A stretch of DNA of 64,000 bases, taken from assembly GCA_047602125.1 (NCBI GenBank), contig JASGIB010000001.1, forward strand, positions 434,001-498,000, written 5' to 3'. Positions within the stretch are counted from its first letter, which is position 1. Each line of letters opens with the position of its first letter. This DNA is from Pseudoluteimonas sp047602125. GTDB taxonomy: Bacteria > Pseudomonadota > Gammaproteobacteria > Xanthomonadales > Xanthomonadaceae. Of the stretch, positions 61,619 to 64,000 are shown one piece after another. The notes beneath the pieces were generated by a model. The model was not told the DNA's origin. It saw only the letters and a program-made list of their open reading frames with translations, and made no database searches. The position numbers were made by a program, and so were the translations under genes.

Positions 61619-62623
61619 TCAGAGCCGTCTGGCGATCGCCTCGGCGAACGACTGCGTGCTGCCCGTGCCGCCCAGGTCAGGCGTCAGCGAATCCTTCGCT
61701 TCCAGCGTGGCGACGATGGCATCGCGCAGGCGCGCGGCCTGTTCCGGCTGGCCGAGGTGGTCGAGCATCTGCCCGGCCGCGAGCAGCAGCGCGCAGGGAT
61801 TGGCGATGCCCTTGCCGGCGATGTCCGGCGCCGAACCGTGTACCGCCTCGAAGATCGCCGCGTGCTCGCCGATGTTGGCGCCCGGCGCGAGGCCGAGGCC
61901 GCCGACGAGGCCGGCGCACAGGTCGGAAATGATGTCGCCGAACAGGTTGGTGGTGACGATCACGTCGAACTGCTCGGGCTTCATCACCAACTGCATGCAG
62001 CAGTTGTCGACGATCAACTCGTTGCACTGGATGTCGGGATACTGCGCCGCGACTTCGCGCGCGACCTTGAGGAAGAGGCCAGAGGTCGACTTCAGGATGT
62101 TGGCCTTGTGCACCACCGTGACCTTCTTGCGCCCGGTCTTGCGCGCCAGGTCGAAGGCGTAGCGGACGATGCGTTCGGAGCCCTTGCGGGTGATCTTCTG
62201 CGTCAGCGTGGCGGTGGCGCCGTCCTCGCTGACCTGCTGGCCTTCGCCGATGTAGGCGCCTTCGGTGTTCTCGCGCACGGTGATGAGGTCCACGCCCATC
62301 GGGAAGCGCGATTTCGTGTTCGGGAACGATTTCGCCGGGCGCACGTTCGCGTACAGATCGAAGCGCTTGCGCAGTTCCACGTTGATCGAGGAAAAGCCTT
62401 CGCCGACCGGCGTGGTCAGCGGGCTCTTCAACGCGACCTTGTTGCGCGAAATCGATTCCATCGTCGTCGCCGGAAGCAGCTCGCCGTGCTTTTCCAGCGC
62501 GACCATGCCGGCATCGGCGAATTCGTACTGCAGGCCGAGCTGCATCGCGTCGAGCACGTGCAGGGTCGCGTCCATGATTTCCGGGCCGATGCCATCGCCG
62601 CGGATGACCGTGATCGTCGTCAT
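61619..62623 (-). CDS. Isocitrate dehydrogenase, NAD-type
   Basis: 334 residues from the ATG at 62623. The short beta-decarboxylating dehydrogenase form: IRGDGIGPEIMDA, LKSPLTTPVGEGFSS, substrate-binding LYANVRP and ITVRENTEGAYIGE, metal-binding DNCCMQL and NLFGDIISDLCAGLVGGLGLAPG, and the cofactor segment EAVHGSAPDIAGKGIANP. The Asp in HGSAPD fits NAD rather than NADP. It could also act on related substrates (isopropylmalate, homoisocitrate), but the NTEG residues favour isocitrate. A 14-bp palindrome lies in its leader. Confidence 0.88.
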   Translation of the reverse strand: MTTITVIRGDGIGPEIMDATLHVLDAMQLGLQYEFADAGMVALEKHGELLPATTMESISRNKVALKSPLTTPVGEGFSSINVELRKRFDLYANVRPAKSFPNTKSRFPMGVDLITVRENTEGAYIGEGQQVSEDGATATLTQKITRKGSERIVRYAFDLARKTGRKKVTVVHKANILKSTSGLFLKVAREVAAQYPDIQCNELIVDNCCMQLVMKPEQFDVIVTTNLFGDIISDLCAGLVGGLGLAPGANIGEHAAIFEAVHGSAPDIAGKGIANPCALLLAAGQMLDHLGQPEQAARLRDAIVATLEAKDSLTPDLGGTGSTQSFAEAIARRL

Positions 62624-62656
62624 TCTTCGAAGGTTCCAGACAGGGCGAAACGGCGC

Positions 62657-62670
62657 GAAACGCGCGTTTC
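62657..62670. promoter_or_regulatory. 14-bp palindrome in the isocitrate dehydrogenase leader
   Basis: GAAACGCGCGTTTC, perfectly symmetric, 34 bases before the start codon and downstream of a candidate extended -10. It has the form of a small operator. Confidence 0.5.
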
Positions 62671-62689
62671 CGAGGGGGATAGCCTGCGA

Positions 62690-62695
62690 ATTATG
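62690..62695 (-). promoter_or_regulatory. Extended -10 box of isocitrate dehydrogenase
   Basis: On the minus strand TGG-CATAAT without a clear -35, about 67 bases before the ATG. Confidence 0.4.
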
Positions 62696-62715
62696 CCAGA
62701 CGCGGCCGGCGGGCC

Positions 62716-63108
62716 TCAGCCGTGGTCGTGCGCGGCGGGCGCCCCGGCGTCGCCCTGTTCGAGCCTGTCGAGGAAGTCGACGGCGCGGCGCAGGTGCGGG
62801 ATGACGATGCTGCCGCCGACGACGAGGCCGACCGAGAACGCCTCGAACATCTCGTCGCGGGTCACGCCGGCGTCGCGGCACTGGGCGACGTGGTAACTGA
62901 TGCAGTCGTCGCAGCGCAGCACCATCGACGCGACCAGGCCGCACAGTTCCTTGGTCTTCACGTCCAGCGCGCCGGCCTGGTAGGTCTGCGTGTCCAGCGC
63001 GAAGAAGCGCCGCACCACCTGATTGGGTTCGGCGAGGATGCGCTCGTTCATGCGCTTGCGGAATTCGGCGAACTCCGCGACGCGGTCTTTCTCGCTCGCT
63101 TCGCTCAT
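62716..63108 (-). CDS. Carboxymuconolactone decarboxylase/AhpD-like protein
   Basis: 130 residues. AhpD-fold core: ELCGLVASMVLRCDDCISYHVAQCRDAGVTRDEMFEAFSVGLVVGGSIVI, with the redox pair C-D-D-C and the following His. Such proteins reduce peroxiredoxins or act as peroxidases. The ATG at 63108 overlaps the glutaredoxin stop (ATGA), supporting a thiol-redox role. Confidence 0.9.
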   Translation of the reverse strand: MSEASEKDRVAEFAEFRKRMNERILAEPNQVVRRFFALDTQTYQAGALDVKTKELCGLVASMVLRCDDCISYHVAQCRDAGVTRDEMFEAFSVGLVVGGSIVIPHLRRAVDFLDRLEQGDAGAPAAHDHG

Positions 63109-63374
63109 GCGGCTTCCCCGTCCAGCAGCGGCTCGAGCTTGCCGGCACGGTGCAGGGCCATCATGTCGTCGTAGCCACCGACGTGGGTCTCGCCGATGAA
63201 GATCTGCGGCACGCTGGTGCGGCGGGTGCGCGCCACCATCTTCTCGCGCTCGGCCGGGTCGGTGTCGATCCGCACCTCGGTCCATTCCCTGCCCTTGCTC
63301 TTCAGGAAATTCTTCGCGGCGACGCAATAGGGGCAGATCGCCGTGGTGTAGAGGGTGATGGCGGGGGTGCTCAA
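63105..63374 (-). CDS. grxC: Glutaredoxin 3 (GrxC type)
   Basis: 89 residues from a TTG at 63374 with GGAG six bases upstream; an ATG at 63392 with no good ribosome site would add six residues. Active site C-P-Y-C at 14-17 (TTAICPYCVAAKNFLKSKG), then TSVPQIFIGETHVGGYDDMMALHRAGKL, the cis-Pro and glutathione-binding parts. It reduces disulfides and glutathione adducts. Coupled to the AhpD-like gene. Confidence 0.93.
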   Translation of the reverse strand: MSTPAITLYTTAICPYCVAAKNFLKSKGREWTEVRIDTDPAEREKMVARTRRTSVPQIFIGETHVGGYDDMMALHRAGKLEPLLDGEAA

Positions 63375-63394
63375 GGCCGGCTCCGGGAACATGC

Positions 63395-63485
63395 GATGCT
63401 GTGGCGGGTCGAATATGCGGCCCGGGTGGAGCATTTTCCACCCGCTCAATCGCCGTTCACACCCACGCCGCCACAACGCAGCATC
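63395..63485. promoter_or_regulatory. Nested inverted repeats between grxC and the M48 gene
   Basis: Outer arms GATGCTG (63395-63401) and CAGCATC (63479-63485), middle arms TGGCGG (63402-63407) and CCGCCA (63468-63473), and an inner perfect stem CGGGTGGA/TCCACCCG (63423-63444). The whole fills the gap between divergent genes. Confidence 0.45.
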
Positions 63486-63493
63486 CTGCCCGC

Positions 63494-64000
63494 ATGATCC
63501 CGCCCCCCGGATTCCGCCGCCTGCGTCCCGCCGCCCTCGCCGCCTGCCTCGTACTGGTGCTGGCGCCCGGCGCCCGGGCGCAATCGCTGCCGGACATCGG
63601 TTCCTCGGCGGGCGAACTGCTGACCCCTGCGCAGCAGCAGGAATACGGCGAAATGACCCTCGCCCAGCTGCGCAACATGGACTACACGCTGGACGACCCG
63701 CTGCTCAACGACTGGCTGCAGGCGCTGGGCAACCGCATGGGCACGGCCAGCGACAAGCCGGAGCAGCGCTTCACCGTGTTCCTGCTCAAGGACCGCGAGA
63801 TCAACGCCTTCGCCACGCTCGGCGGTTACGTCGCGGTCAACGCCGGCCTGATCCTCGCCGCGGAGGACGAAGGCGAACTCGCCTCGGTGCTCGGCCACGA
63901 ATTCGCCCACGTCACCCAGCAGCACGTGCTGCGCGCGGTGGAGGCGGCGAAGAAGGACAGCCTGCCGATCCTGCTGGCGATGCTCGGCGCGATCGCCGTC
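63494..64000 (+). CDS. bepA: M48 metalloprotease, BepA type, N-terminal part
   Basis: The first 169 codons; the gene leaves the window at 64000. A signal peptide (LAACLVLVLAPGARA, cut near residue 29) is followed by a M48 protease domain with the zinc motif H135-E-F-A-H139. YGEMTLAQLRNMDY...DDPLLNDWLQALGNRM and INAFATLGGYVAVNAGLI match BepA (YfgC), which aids or degrades LptD and other outer-membrane proteins in the periplasm. The C-terminal TPR part is not seen. Confidence 0.88.
   Translation, partial: MIPPPGFRRLRPAALAACLVLVLAPGARAQSLPDIGSSAGELLTPAQQQEYGEMTLAQLRNMDYTLDDPLLNDWLQALGNRMGTASDKPEQRFTVFLLKDREINAFATLGGYVAVNAGLILAAEDEGELASVLGHEFAHVTQQHVLRAVEAAKKDSLPILLAMLGAIAV

Overview
The window is a stretch of bacterial chromosome with very high G+C, densely packed on both strands, and dominated by core genes. 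The gene orders rpoE-rseA-mucD-lepA-lepB-DUF4845-rnc-era-recO and tig-clpP-clpX-lon-hupB-ppiD (with embedded tRNA genes), a fab operon running on into pabB-pabC-mltG-tmk-holB-pilZ, and the presence of kdkA, NAD-type isocitrate dehydrogenase and dRS3-like/REP repeats all point to a gammaproteobacterium of the Xanthomonadaceae/Lysobacteraceae group (Lysobacter, Luteimonas, Thermomonas or Xanthomonas relatives). The genus is inferred, not proven.

Layout. 1-5.0 kb (minus): nagZ start, a CYTH phosphohydrolase, rlmD, a YdbL-like lipoprotein and a YdbH-like protein. 5.0-5.7 kb (plus): a receiver-Hpt protein. 5.7-15.4 kb (minus): the envelope-stress operon from rpoE to recO, interrupted between era and recO by an AT-richer alpha/beta hydrolase on the opposite strand. 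15.6-18.0 kb (plus): a fused beta-oxidation enzyme and a small exported TonB-C-like protein. 18.0-29.8 kb (minus): a 15-gene run yceD-rpmF-fabH-(kinase-like)-fabD-fabG-acpP-fabF-pabB-pabC-mltG-tmk-holB-pilZ-ferredoxin. It links fatty-acid synthesis, folate precursor synthesis, wall processing, dTMP kinase and the clamp-loader subunit, mostly through 4-nt start/stop overlaps. 30-31.2 kb (plus): a small membrane protein, maf and an AT-rich orphan. 31.3-33.1 kb (minus): a GT39-type glycosyltransferase. 33.2-37.5 kb (plus): MoxR ATPase, DUF58, transglutaminase, Slp lipoprotein. 37.6-41.3 kb (minus): HIT protein, a small membrane protein, recR, ybaB, dnaX, SRP RNA and tRNA-Ser. 41.4-45.4 kb: MBL hydrolase, Kdo kinase, a heptosyltransferase-like GT9, a nitronate monooxygenase and DUF6165. 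45.5-51.1 kb: tRNA-Ser, PP2C phosphatase, dnaQ, rnhA, a methyltransferase, gloB, mltD and fabI. 51.2-59.9 kb (minus): the proteostasis block ppiD, tRNA-Asp, tRNA-Val, hupB, lon, clpX, clpP, tig. 60.0-60.7 kb: five tRNA genes. 60.8-64 kb: a Bax-inhibitor-1 protein, NAD-dependent isocitrate dehydrogenase, an AhpD-like protein, a glutaredoxin, and the 5' part of a BepA-type M48 protease.

The only gene-free stretches longer than 300 bases lie between dnaX and the MBL gene (SRP RNA, tRNA-Ser and its promoter), between ppiD and hupB (two tRNAs and two terminators), and between tig and the Bax-inhibitor gene (five tRNAs). I see no CRISPR array, prophage, transposase, toxin-antitoxin or recognisable defence locus. 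The unusual material is small: four AT-richer islets set between core genes, a kinase fold without its catalytic Asp inside the fab operon, a degenerate duplicate of a gene 3' end, REP-like repeats, several inverted repeats next to start codons, and frequent TTG starts fused to upstream stops. I did not find a convincing new multi-gene system.
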